The notes: generated from the sequence alone by a model not told the origin. 64,000 nt of DNA from Symbiodinium natans (GCA_905221605.1 CAJNDS010000301.1:80398-144397); one strand, 5' to 3'; numbered from the stretch's first letter, positions 38,501 through 43,937 are shown. A program made the numbers and translations.

Positions 38501-41500
38501 GAACCTTAAACCCTAAACCCTAAACCCTAAACCCTAAACCCTAAACCCTAAACCCTAAACCCTAAACCCTAAACCCTAAACCCTAAACCCTAAACCTTAC
38601 ATCAAATGCCACACTGGCTCCATTGCCATGCCTCTTGCCTTCGCGGTCATCTTTAAGACCACATTGTCCTACAGTAAACCCCAGAAAGTTGGAACGTCCC
38701 TATCCCCATACCCCAAAAGGTATACCAAAGGGAATCCCAGCGCGTATCATCCTAAACCCTAAACCCTAAACCCTAAACCCTAAACCCTTAAACCATGTTC
38801 CAACTTTTCTGGAGTTTACTGTGCTCATAAGCAACTGGACGCCCACCTTGGCCTGGGAGCTTCCAGGTGATTGGCGGGGTGACCTCGACATTGCTCGCCG
38901 GATGGCGCACAAGGGTGACTTGGGGTTTAGGGTTTAGGGTTTAGGGTTTAGGGTTTAGGGTTCAATCTTCCATCTTGCTATGCCTCGCAGAGATACCAGC
39001 AGGTCACACCAGCACCATGCCTCACACAGATACCAGCAAATCAAGTATGAACAGAACTCATAGTCGAGACAAGACCACAAGCAGATGAAGTCGAATCTTG
39101 AGAAAAGAATCCTTTCAGCGAGACACTAAGACATTTTCTCAAAATTGTGGGAAACATTTGGCAAATTTCGAACCCATAAAAAACAATGATGAAATTTAAC
39201 TTTGGGGCTTTCGGGGGGGGGGGGGGGAGGCAGTCCAGGCTTTAAAAATGAAATTGGTGAATCCAGGATTTAGGGGGTAGGAGACCATCCATGTTCTGGA
39301 TTGCTCGATCTATGTTTTGCTCAGCCGATCTTCGGGCGTACCCAGAGAGCCCAATACCCCTTTGTTAAGGAATGTACCTTTATTCATGTAGGGATCCTAC
39401 ATATGATTTTCAGGTATCTTCCTCAATGCAGGGGTATTGGGCTCTCAGGGTAAAGCAGTCAAAGAAGATTCCTAAACCCTAAACCCTAAACCGCGAGGAT
39501 TGCAGCCCAACCTCATCGTTTGCTGCGGCGTGCTCAGCGCTGCCAGCAGATCTGGCGAGCAGCTTCGCTGGGTTTAGGGTTTAGGGTTTAGGGTTTAGGG
39601 TTTAGGGTTTAGGGTTTAGGGATTCGGGGGCCTTGCCCTTCTCTCTTGGGAAAGCATATGTAAGGTTTCCATTTCGGGCTCGATGGGCACTCCTGAATCT
39701 TGAGCCACATGGCCCGGAGCCTCTGAACTCCACGCAGTCTTCCTTGGGTGCCTGGCGGCAAGACGGGTTGCGCAAGATGTGTGTAGGTGTAGGGGTTGAG
39801 GGCCTTCGGTTGCCTCAGCGTGTGTGTGCTTCTGGTGTTCCCCTTTGATATGCAAGCTGAAACCCTAAGCCTCAAAAAACTTGGCATGGGCAGCCCTGCT
39901 TCCCCTCTCTCTGAACTTCATCCCAACAGTTTGCGCGGGATTTTGAGTTCTCTCTTGTATCTTCAGGAAGTTTCTTTAAGGAATGTCCTCTGCACCTGAG
40001 ATCCCTAAACTCCTAAGCCGTCAACCCCTGATGCCAAACCGTAACTTGCTATTCCTGAAACCAAACCCTAAGCCCTGCTTGGAGGCTCAGGGTACTTATT
40101 AACTCAACAATGACTGCACTCATAACCCAAGTAGAACCATTTTAGGGCACTTAAGTGGCTTATAAGTTATAAGGGGGTTCTAAGTACAGTTACAATCTGC
40201 TTAATCAGTACCATGAACCTCCAAGTATACCTTGCGGACCAACCTTTGACCCTTTTACTAAGTGGGTCCCGTGAAGGGGACGCAGGCCAGGGTTTAGGGT
40301 TTAGGGTTTAGGGTTTAGGGTTGAAGTCCTCCTTCGAAAGCCGTGTGAACGTCAGGGAGTAGCCGGAGTCCTGAAAGGGGCCTTACTTAGTAGCTGAAAG
40401 AGTACACCTTACACTTTTTGCGGTACTGTAATCCCCCAAGCAACTGAAAGTGTACCCTTTTTTGGCGGCTTATATGTGAACTCAGCAACTAAGCTAATCT
40501 TATTCCCCTCTATTTATAACCCTGAAAAAGCCTTATATAGTCCCTGCATACCTTGCGGGGCTCTCGGGGCCTGGAAGACTTCTGGCGTTCCTTCTACTTG
40601 GCCCAAAGACTTTGAGTTCTGTTCCGGACATCCCAAATTATCAGCCCTAAACCCTAAGCCCTACCTGGGACCCTTGTTACCTACAGCCTAGTGGGTTATG
40701 CCCAGGGGTAGTAGCTATACTAAACTGCAGGTAAAAGAGTCCCAGGTAAACCCTAAGGGGGCCCCTAAACCCGAAACCCTAAACCCTAAACCCTAAACCC
40801 TCGGAAGGTGGCAGGCAGCACTGGCCATGTTTGTGGAGATGCGGCACTCAGGCCTTTTTGGGGGAGCTTTTCGGCTTCGTGGTGGTACGGGGTTTAGGGT
40901 TTAGGGTTTAGGGTTTCTTGGGGACCAATGAACCCTGAAAGGGGTGTAGCGTTCATATACCTTATGGAGGGGTTAGGGGCTACCTAGTTACATAGTATGT
41001 ATAGGGATACATATACATAGAGAGAGATGGGTATGCAGAGGGGTTTGTGTAGGGGAATAAGAGTACGGATCCGACCTGAAGGCTCCAATGTAGGTCCTTT
41101 TTGGGTTAGTTAGGGGGGTTCGAGAACACCACCCCAAAAAGGTACTGCAGAGGAGCCTTTAGGTAAGGTTCATAGTATGCCTTGATGAGCAGTATAGTCG
41201 TATGGGGTATATGACCCCAATAAATGCTGGGTTCATGTGGTCCCCCAGGGTTCAGTTGGTCTGAATTCAGGGTGCAAGGGTGGGGGGGTTTATTGCAGAC
41301 CTTAATCTACAAAAGCCACCAACAACCCCAAAAAATCGAACTCCATTGGTTTAGAACAGCTCTAGAGATAGATGGGCGGCAGAACGTTCTTGCTCATATT
41401 GCAAAGGTTGCAGTGGCCTTTCAATCACGACGGGACATTGGTTCAGGGATCAGGGAGTTTCCACTGCGACTTGCTGTGCGCTCACTTGCAACCTCATTGC

Positions 41501-43577
41501 TGGACGGAGTGCCCTCATCATTTAGGGTTTAGGGTTTAGGGTTTAGGGTTTAGGGTTTAGGGTTTAGGGTTTAGGGGTGCCATAGCCACGGCCATACAAG
41601 TAAGCTTGCCAGGCCATATACATGTTGGCCTCCAGCCGCACATTTGGCCTTGTCCCGTAGGTAGTGGAAGATCATGGATTGCCAGAACAGAAGAATCGAT
41701 CATGAAACCTCAATGTTGACACAGCCCCAAAAAGGGTCCATGTACCTACATAGTTGATACTTGGGGCCTTAAAAGGGGTTCCTATATAGTAGCGTCAGGG
41801 CTAAATTTTATACTCTACATATAGATACCAAAACCCTAAACCCTAAACCCCTAGACCCTAAACCCTAAACCCTAGACCCTAAACCCTAAACCCTAGACCC
41901 TAAACCCTAAACCTAAAGGGCCCTTAGGGAGCTAAGAAGATGATGCACCACGCGGGGTCCAGGCATCGAAGCTGACGTCATTGCAGCTTGGACGTCCACT
42001 GGAAACCTACAAGCACTTGGAGATGGTTTAGGGTTTAGGGTTTAGGGTTTAGTGTTTAGGGTTTAGGGTTTAGGGTTTAGGGTACTTATTAACCCTACTA
42101 TAGCTGTACTTGTAACCCACTTATAAGGCCCTTAAGTGCCTTGATTGATGGGGTTATCATTGGATGATATGTGCAGTTATAATTGGGTTCATGAATACCC
42201 TGAGCCGGCCTGAACCTACAACGGACGAAAGGAGGACCCTTATCGGGGACGTTGGGGGATATTTAGGGGTTAGAGGGTTTGTAGGGTTTGCAGGGTTTAT
42301 GGGGGTTTACAGGGTTTATCAAGGGACTAAGGGTTCTTTCGAGGCTATTGAGGTATTTCTAGGGACGATCTAAGGTATATATATATATATATATAGGGGT
42401 TATTTAGCGGAATAAGATTCAGGGTCCTACCTGAAGGCTCCAATGTAGTTCCTTTTTGGGTTAGTTATAGGGGATGCTGGAACACCACCCCCAAAACAGG
42501 TCCCATGTAGTCTCCAGGTTCATGCCCTTGAGAAGCTCACTTTCTTGGGTTTAGGGTTTAGGGTTTAGGGTTTAGGGTTATCCTCGCGTCATCATCCAAA
42601 AGAGGCATCGGCTTGGCACACGTTTCCTCATGACTCCTGGGCCTTTGGTCGTGTGAAGGAGCCCGCGGGCTTTGGACCAAGACATCGTAGGGTTTAGGGT
42701 TTAGGGTTTAGGGTTTAGGGTTTAGGGTTTAGGGTTTACTCATTGGCAAAGGAGCCTTCCACCCCGCAACTGCAGGCAGCACATTCCAGGACACCTGAAG
42801 CAACAAAAAGGGTTTAGGGTTTAGGGTTTAGGGTTTAGGGTTCAGGTTGTTTGGCTGCAGAGAGAGTTCGGGCTACAGCAGGTGACCACACCGACCCAAA
42901 GCTGTCTCCCATATGCAGATGGACCCCGACAGGCCCTTGCTAGTAGAACTCCTAAACCCTAAACCCTAAACCCTAAACCCTAAACCCGAAAAGACTGATC
43001 TTGACCTCATGTTGCCTAGAGTCCCAAGTTTCGTGCGGGCCTCATTCGACGCTTCTGGGCTTGTTACCAGTACTCAGGGTTTAGGGTTTAGGGTTTAGGG
43101 TTTATAGGGTTTAGGGTTTAGGGTTTACCCGATGCTTTCCTTGTCACACTTTGTGAGTGATCAGCGCGGCAGAGTCCGCGTTGCCCGCCTTGAATGGCAT
43201 GGTTTCGTCCCAGGCAGGTAGTGCAGCAGTCCTAGCCGTAAAAAAGGGTTTAGGGTTCAGGGATTCAGAGCCCTCAGCCCAGGCTTATGAGGAGGCCGTG
43301 CTGTCCTGCGAGCTTGGCCAGCAGCATTTGGCTTCCTTGGGCTTGCTGGCCACTGTGCAGCATGGGTCTATTGCGGATCTTTCAAGGGCCTAGGACCCCC
43401 CCTTGCCTCCCTCGAAAATGCTGGCGTAAGGGGTTGGGGTTTAGGGTTTAGGGTTTAGGGTTTAGGGTTTAGGGTTTAGGGTTTAGGGTTTAGGGTTTAG
43501 GGTTTAGGGTTTAGGGTTTAGGGTTTAGGGTTGCATGGTCCCGGCTGGCTGCAAGAGACCTGGATGCAAAACGGGTT
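17742..43577 (+). CDS. Split PPR-repeat gene, at least 31 exons, both ends unresolved
   Basis: PPR proteins are solenoids of about 35-residue helix-turn-helix motifs that bind single-stranded RNA, usually in plastids or mitochondria. Here 31 exons of 17 to 83 nt, all on the + strand and in order, join in one open frame. Calling the Asp/Asn before the VTYN-like stretch position 1, the chain gives 13 complete motifs; lengths are 35 for eleven, 36 for motif 4 and 34 for motif 6. Position 12/13 is usually Cys-Glu, position 18 usually Trp, positions 21/22 usually Ala-Leu. Exons are: 17742-17796, 18667-18726, 19677-19724, 20596-20633, 21585-21650, 22372-22436, 23050-23107, 23738-23782, 24607-24631, 24937-24985, 25565-25589, 25795-25814, 25895-25965, 26397-26473, 27496-27552, 28805-28845, 29626-29675, 29792-29809, 31180-31199, 31776-31802, 33008-33063, 33799-33830, 34455-34471, 35416-35477, 36448-36494, 37458-37509, 39498-39558, 40808-40851, 41963-41982, 43283-43365, 43556-43577. 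Introns are 80 to 1988 nt. Start codon, targeting peptide and stop are not seen. It could instead be a decaying pseudogene, but the uninterrupted register argues against that. Confidence 0.8.
18116..18213. repeat. Foldback element, family 1, in PPR intron 1
   Basis: Same arms, slightly degenerate left end (GAGATGCTCCCCC). Confidence 0.86.
18667..18726 (+). CDS. PPR exon 2 (motif 1, helices A and B)
   Basis: The exon reads VAIAACGRRSLWPLSLAILQ, filling motif positions 7 to 26 with Cys at 12 and Trp at 18. The GA donor follows CTCCAG. A foldback element of the TTGGAGGTTC family starts 12 nt inside the intron. Joining to the next exon (AAG acceptor at 19676) gives LQ-KELSSWRLA and completes a 35-residue motif. 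Confidence 0.8.
18739..18881. repeat. Foldback element, family 2, 12 nt inside PPR intron 2
   Basis: Arms ACTTGGAGGTTCATCGTACT and AGTACCCTGAACCTCCAAGT. It begins 12 nt after the GA donor at 18727. Confidence 0.9.
19242..19345 (-). repeat. CCCTAAA tract in PPR intron
   Basis: Regular heptamers inside the intron between PPR exons 2 and 3, facing the opposite way to the 19465-19632 tract in the same intron. Confidence 0.95.
19465..19632 (+). repeat. TTTAGGG tract in PPR intron
   Basis: About 20 heptamers ending 44 bp before PPR exon 3. Confidence 0.95.
19677..19724 (+). CDS. PPR exon 3 (motif 1 end, motif 2 start)
   Basis: The exon reads KELSSWRLADVFSFNT. ADVFSFN is the typical motif boundary (Asp1, Asn6). 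The GC donor at 19725 (ACA|GCATAG) joins the CTCAG acceptor before 20596. Read through without splicing, the frame stops immediately after the donor. Confidence 0.8.
20596..20633 (+). CDS. PPR exon 4 (motif 2)
   Basis: This 38 nt exon reads ALNACDRACQWQ plus two bases. It supplies positions 8 to 19, with Cys12 and Trp18. The GC donor at 20634 joins the CCCCAG acceptor before 21585, completing an Arg codon. A 39 bp direct tandem duplication (20656-20733) lies just inside the following intron. Confidence 0.82.
20656..20733 (+). repeat. 39 bp perfect tandem duplication
   Basis: GTGCGCGGTCGCCCCGCAAA...TGTTCTG occurs twice back to back, 22 bp inside the intron after PPR exon 4. Confidence 0.95.
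21236..21332. repeat. Foldback element, family 1, in PPR intron
   Basis: AAGATGTTCCCCC left arm and GGAGAACATCCC right arm. In the intron before PPR exon 5. Confidence 0.86.
21585..21650 (+). CDS. PPR exon 5 (motif 2 helix B, motif 3 start)
   Basis: The exon reads AQLVHGEMAAAGIAP followed by DLVTYN. That is positions 21 to 35 of motif 2 and 1 to 6 of motif 3. The acceptor sits after a long C tract. The GA donor at 21651 leaves two bases that complete a Thr codon with the next exon. Confidence 0.85.
21660..21790 (+). repeat. TTAGGGC subarray plus TTTAGGG in PPR intron
   Basis: Homogeneous TTAGGGC units followed by TTTAGGG, just downstream of PPR exon 5. Confidence 0.93.
21799..21934. repeat. 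Foldback element, family 7 (TTTCATGGTCCCTT), in PPR intron
   Basis: Arms GTAGTTTCATGGGGGTCCC and GGGACCATGAAACTAGCC, with an inner GGGCCC/TATATAAGGGGCCC pair. Other copies: 8890-9058, 10787-10935, 34003-34132, 62500-62612. Confidence 0.83.
22372..22436 (+). CDS. PPR exon 6 (motif 3)
   Basis: The exon reads TIGSCGRAASWQHALQLIAE, then Ile and one base. Cys12, Trp18, Ala21, Leu22 and Glu27 are all in place. Acceptor GGGCAG|G; GA donor at 22437. Joining to 23050 gives IGQDGLEPDLITFN, a textbook motif boundary. Confidence 0.87.
23050..23107 (+). CDS. PPR exon 7 (motif 3 end, motif 4 start)
   Basis: The exon reads QDGLEPDLITFNSSISVC plus two bases. It carries the P-D boundary and helix A of motif 4. 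The GA donor at 23108 splits the Glu13 codon, which is completed by the first G of 23738. Confidence 0.87.
23571..23708. repeat. Foldback element, family 11 (GGGGACGAAATGAA), in PPR intron
   Basis: Left CTTGGGGACCAAATATGAACC, right GGTTCATTTCGTCCCC. Ends 29 bp before PPR exon 8. Confidence 0.82.
23738..23782 (+). CDS. PPR exon 8 (motif 4 helix B)
   Basis: The exon reads KRSSWRPALTLFGR plus two bases, with Trp18, Ala21 and Leu22. The acceptor used is AAAG|G rather than the CAG four bases upstream, because only that one keeps the frame. The end is uncertain. A GC donor at 23783 joined to 24607 gives a 36-residue motif; an alternative GT donor at 23771 would give 32. Confidence 0.7.
23976..24088. 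repeat. Foldback element, family 11, in PPR intron
   Basis: Arms CCTTGGGGACGAAATGAA and TTCATTTCGTCCCCAAGG, a perfect 18 bp match. Confidence 0.93.
24160..24263. repeat. Foldback element, family 13 (CTGGTTCTTxGxAGGGAATGAG)
   Basis: Left CTGGTTCTTTGGAGGGAATG, right CATTCCCTACTAAGAACCAG. A longer relative spans 13381-13560. Confidence 0.86.
24420..24520 (+). repeat. TTTAGGG tract in PPR intron
   Basis: Regular heptamers; a second run occupies 24640-24710, either side of the PPR micro-exon at 24607. Confidence 0.95.
24607..24631 (+). CDS. PPR micro-exon 9 (motif 4 end)
   Basis: This 25 nt candidate reads RLAMQGVP between CCAAG|C and a GA donor at 24632. Joined to 24937 it gives GVP-DVISFN at the motif boundary. 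The 3' junction is convincing. The 5' junction is the weakest in the chain because motif 4 becomes 36 residues. Confidence 0.5.
24937..24985 (+). CDS. PPR exon 10 (motif 5 helix A)
   Basis: The exon reads DVISFNATAAACARAG plus one base, positions 1 to 16, with Asn6 and Cys12. It is GC-rich relative to its surroundings. The GA donor at 24986 splits the Arg17 codon, completed by GA at 25565. Confidence 0.78.
25565..25589 (+). CDS. PPR micro-exon 11 (motif 5)
   Basis: This 25 nt exon reads SSSEAQR plus split codons on both sides, supplying positions 17 to 25. CTCAG acceptor, GC donor at 25590. The EAQRLF core formed with the next exon resembles helix B of ordinary P-class PPRs. Position 18 is Ser instead of Trp. 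Confidence 0.68.
25795..25814 (+). CDS. PPR micro-exon 12 (motif 5)
   Basis: This 20 nt exon reads FAMVRR between a GAGAG acceptor and a GC donor at 25815. Met falls at position 28 and the next intron is only 80 nt. Together with exons 10, 11 and 13 it gives an exact 35-residue motif ending VMRP. Confidence 0.65.
25895..25965 (+). CDS. PPR exon 13 (motif 5 end, motif 6)
   Basis: The exon reads MRPSLVTYNTLITAHDC then SQQWQR. Pro35, Asn6 and Trp18 fit. The donor is a canonical GT at 25966. CCCAG acceptor. Confidence 0.85.
26397..26473 (+). CDS. PPR exon 14 (motif 6 helix B, motif 7 helix A)
   Basis: The exon reads ALDVLAVARSSSLA then DVVPLDLAIVR plus two bases. Motif 6 is 34 residues, one short. 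The GC donor at 26474 lies before an in-frame continuation that would also stay open, but only this donor restores the 35-residue register of motif 7. Confidence 0.78.
26489..26594. repeat. Foldback element, family 12 (GAGTTCTCTAAATTCG), in PPR intron
   Basis: Left GGTGAGTTCTCTAAATTCG, right TTTGGAGAACTGACC. It begins 15 nt after the GC donor at 26474. Other copies: 9158-9224 and 30282-30365. Confidence 0.83.
27254..27335 (+). repeat. Possible tRNA-derived SINE head
   Basis: GCCAGAGTAGCCAAGTGG has a tRNA-like A-box and GAGTTTCCATACC stands roughly where a B-box would be, but it does not fold as a good tRNA. A related word, GGTAGCGCATCAGAC, is at 12-26. Confidence 0.35.
27496..27552 (+). CDS. 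PPR exon 15 (motif 7 helix B)
   Basis: The exon reads RPGGQLHHVLTLLGELDE between split codons, covering positions 12 to 31. TTGCCAG acceptor, GC donor at 27553. Leu replaces Trp at position 18. Confidence 0.8.
27808..27903. repeat. Foldback element, family 10, in PPR intron
   Basis: Left GAGAGCCCAAGGCCCC, right TACTGGGCTCTC. A half copy is at 29692-29738. Confidence 0.8.
28180..28600. other. AT-rich patch without telomere-like units
   Basis: A 420 bp stretch in the intron before PPR exon 16, free of heptamers. It contains repeated words AAGAGAGC, GCATGAA and TATAATATT. No frame or known element was recognised. Confidence 0.5.
28805..28845 (+). CDS. PPR exon 16 (motif 7 end, motif 8 helix A)
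   Basis: This 41 nt exon reads RLQRTIVTYSSAI plus split codons. CCAAG acceptor, GC donor at 28846. Joining to 29626 gives ISACERGGQWQ, an unmistakable helix A to helix B turn. Confidence 0.85.
29626..29675 (+). CDS. PPR exon 17 (motif 8 helix B)
   Basis: The exon reads ACERGGQWQQALFLLA, positions 11 to 26. This is the closest match to the PPR consensus in the window. A GA donor at 29676 leads to the shortest long-range join, a 116 nt intron that holds a piece of foldback element and a telomere-like tract. Confidence 0.87.
29792..29809 (+). CDS. PPR micro-exon 18 (motif 8)
   Basis: This 18 nt exon reads GMVSRR, positions 27 to 32. It has a good acceptor (GGCTCACAG|G) and a GC donor at 29810. 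An alternative frame of the same stretch reads DGIEAGEVSW, which also looks PPR-like but does not join in phase. Confidence 0.65.
30766..30892 (+). repeat. Poly-G run and TTTAGGG tract in PPR intron
   Basis: A run of more than 20 G followed by regular TTTAGGG units. Confidence 0.93.
31180..31199 (+). CDS. PPR micro-exon 19 (motif 8 end, motif 9 start)
   Basis: This 20 nt exon reads VRANIV plus two bases. It closes motif 8 at 35 residues and opens motif 9. GAGAAG acceptor, GC donor at 31200. Confidence 0.72.
31496..31609. repeat. Foldback element, family 3, in PPR intron
   Basis: Arms TTGGTAGCCCAGTGGTACCC and GGTTACTGGGCTACCAAG. Confidence 0.88.
31776..31802 (+). CDS. PPR micro-exon 20 (motif 9 helix A)
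   Basis: This 27 nt exon reads YGAAMSAC between split codons, so motif 9 opens NIVTYGAAMSACE. GCAAG acceptor, GA donor at 31803. Confidence 0.8.
31985..32170 (-). repeat. CCCTAAA tract in PPR intron
   Basis: Among the longest C-rich-orientation tracts, with CCCTCAA variants at its left end. Confidence 0.96.
33008..33063 (+). CDS. PPR exon 21 (motif 9 helix B)
   Basis: The exon reads KAERWDLAIYLFTDLSRR between split codons, with Trp18 and Ala21. It has a pyrimidine-rich acceptor (CTTCCTCAG|G) and a canonical GT donor at 33064. The join to 33799 rebuilds a Gly codon and the GLQP linker. Confidence 0.88.
33572..33682. repeat. Foldback element, family 9 (GGGTCCATGTACC), in PPR intron
   Basis: Arms AAGGGTCCATGTACCTCA and AGGTACATGGACTTAGGG. 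A partial copy is at 41731-41830. Confidence 0.86.
33799..33830 (+). CDS. PPR exon 22 (motif 9 end, motif 10 start)
   Basis: This 32 nt exon reads LQPNLIVYNA after a split Gly. GGGCAG acceptor, GC donor at 33831. The frame then meets GCC-ATC at 34455 to give NAAISACE. Confidence 0.87.
34455..34471 (+). CDS. PPR micro-exon 23, 17 nt (motif 10)
   Basis: This is the smallest exon, 17 nt, reading AISAC plus two bases. CCAAG acceptor; GC donor at 34472 splits the Glu13 codon. Both neighbours join in phase. Confidence 0.78.
34733..34847. repeat. Foldback element, family 11, in PPR intron
   Basis: Arms GGGGACGAAATGAACG and GGTCATTTCGTCCCCAAG. Confidence 0.9.
34970..35200. repeat. Imperfect foldback with A-rich and T-rich halves
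   Basis: An A-rich half with GCAAAAACnAGAAAAC and GCGAGAAAAGCGCAAAAC words faces a T-rich half with GTTTTTCGCGTTGTTTG words. This creates a spurious 179-codon antisense ORF (34895-35434). Confidence 0.6.
35416..35477 (+). CDS. PPR exon 24 (motif 10 helix B)
   Basis: The exon reads KAAQWQLALLLLAKLRQEVR between split codons. Trp18, Ala21 and Leu22 are in place. TTGGCCCAG acceptor, GC donor at 35478. Joining to 36448 gives RQPDIVSFG. A long antisense ORF overlaps this exon and is not credible. Confidence 0.87.
35536..35586 (+). repeat. AT dinucleotide array in PPR intron
   Basis: TATATA with a few GC interruptions, just downstream of PPR exon 24. Confidence 0.92.
36448..36494 (+). CDS. PPR exon 25 (motif 10 end, motif 11 helix A)
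   Basis: The exon reads PDIVSFGAAVSACEK, positions 35 and 1 to 14. CCAAG acceptor, GC donor at 36495. Confidence 0.87.
37134..37300. repeat. Family 2 element with duplicated left arm
   Basis: A 50 bp segment including CTTGGAGGTTCATGGTACTT occurs twice in tandem (37134 and 37184). Confidence 0.88.
37458..37509 (+). CDS. PPR exon 26 (motif 11 helix B)
   Basis: The exon reads GRRWEHALALFAELCGR plus one base, starting exactly where exon 25 stops (CEK-GRRW). CCAAAG acceptor, GA donor at 37510. The following intron is the longest, 1988 nt, and carries three foldback elements. Confidence 0.87.
37753..37856. repeat. Foldback element, family 1, in PPR intron
   Basis: Diverged left arm (TTGGGATATTTCGC), well kept right arm (GGGGGAACATCCCAA). 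Confidence 0.83.
38274..38386. repeat. Foldback element, family 5, in PPR intron
   Basis: Arms CTAGGATGCCCAGTAGTACC and GGATACTGGGCAACCTAG. Confidence 0.9.
38508..38600 (-). repeat. CCCTAAA tract in PPR intron
   Basis: Thirteen regular heptamers. A 34 bp CCCTAAA run also sits inside the nearby foldback element (38755-38788). Confidence 0.95.
38671..38822. repeat. Foldback element, family 8, carrying an internal CCCTAAA run
   Basis: Arms ACAGTAAACCCCAGAAAGTT and AACTTTTCTGGAGTTTACTGT. Five CCCTAAA units sit inside it, so telomere-like DNA has entered the element. Confidence 0.87.
39343..39450. repeat. Foldback element, family 10, in PPR intron
   Basis: Arms GAGAGCCCAATACCCCTTTG and AGGGGTATTGGGCTCTC, ending about 47 bp before PPR exon 27. 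Confidence 0.92.
39498..39558 (+). CDS. PPR exon 27 (motif 11 end, motif 12 helix A)
   Basis: The exon reads LQPNLIVCCGVLSAASRSG between split codons. The Asn6 site is Cys and position 12 is Ala. GCGAG acceptor, GC donor at 39559. Confidence 0.83.
40076..40226. repeat. Foldback element, family 2, in PPR intron
   Basis: Arms GCTTGGAGGCTCAGGGTACT and AGTACCATGAACCTCCAAGT. Other copies: 31326-31404 and 35790-35884 (right halves), 42082-42210, 44293-44440. Confidence 0.88.
40808..40851 (+). CDS. PPR exon 28 (motif 12 helix B)
   Basis: The exon reads WQAALAMFVEMRHS between split codons. With exon 27 it gives SGEWQAAL. GGAAG acceptor, GC donor at 40852. Confidence 0.86.
41078..41170. repeat. Foldback element, family 6, in PPR intron
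   Basis: Arms CTGAAGGCTCCAATGTAGG and TACTGCAGAGGAGCCTTTAGG. Another copy is at 42431-42514. Confidence 0.85.
41963..41982 (+). CDS. PPR micro-exon 29 (motif 12 end, motif 13 start)
   Basis: This 20 nt exon reads IEADVI after a split Gly. GTCCAG acceptor, GC donor at 41983. Ending the exon here, not further on, keeps motif 13 at 35 residues. Confidence 0.75.
43283..43365 (+). CDS. PPR exon 30 (motif 13)
   Basis: This 83 nt exon is the longest. It reads AYEEAVLSCELGQQH, then LASLGLLATVQH. Cys12-Glu13 is kept; His stands at the Trp18 site. AGCCCAG acceptor, GT donor at 43366. The Asn6 site is Glu, so the motif may bind RNA weakly. Confidence 0.75.
43436..43531 (+). repeat. TTTAGGG tract in PPR intron
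   Basis: Regular heptamers filling half of the 190 nt intron between PPR exons 30 and 31. Confidence 0.95.
43556..43577 (+). CDS. PPR exon 31 (motif 13 end, motif 14 start), 3' end unknown
   Basis: The exon reads DLDAKRV after a split Gly, completing motif 13 at 35 residues. The frame stays open to about 43595 (AWSLHY), and possible donors are GT at 43575, GC at 43578 or GT at 43583. A bold continuation to the 43938 candidate would need a GG donor. An 11 bp direct repeat (43531 and 43575) brackets the exon. Confidence 0.55.
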
Positions 43578-43841
43578 GCATGGTCACTTCACTACAATCG
43601 GGGACCCTTTGGGGGTCCTTACTTGCAGGGAGGCCCCTCTTATTTAGAGTACCCATAAAAGGGAACCAAATGTAGAGCATCCTGCATATGAGAACCTCAC
43701 CCCTCGAACTGACTATTCCCCCCTTTCGTAGTCTAATCTACGATGATGCTTGCTATGTGGGCTTCGTGGTGCTTTGATATACTCTGATGGGGCAGCGTTT
43801 GGTTTCAAAATTCGGGGAAAAGGGGTGCTCTGGATTCTCCC

Positions 43842-43921
43842 CTAAACCCTAAACCCTAAACCCTAAACCCTAAACCCTAAACCCTAAACCCTAAACCCTA
43901 AACCCTAAACCCTAAACCCTC
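43842..43921 (-). repeat. CCCTAAA tract
   Basis: Regular heptamers left of the 43938 exon candidate. Confidence 0.95.
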
Positions 43922-43937
43922 ACCAAAGAGTGAGTGC

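Noticed and set aside
43151-43216. Segment reading VISAAESALPALNGMV, with CAGGCAG|GTAGTG at its end
   Set aside because: It looks like a PPR helix A, but including it breaks the register. Exon 29 joins exon 30 directly and gives an exact 35-residue motif 13.
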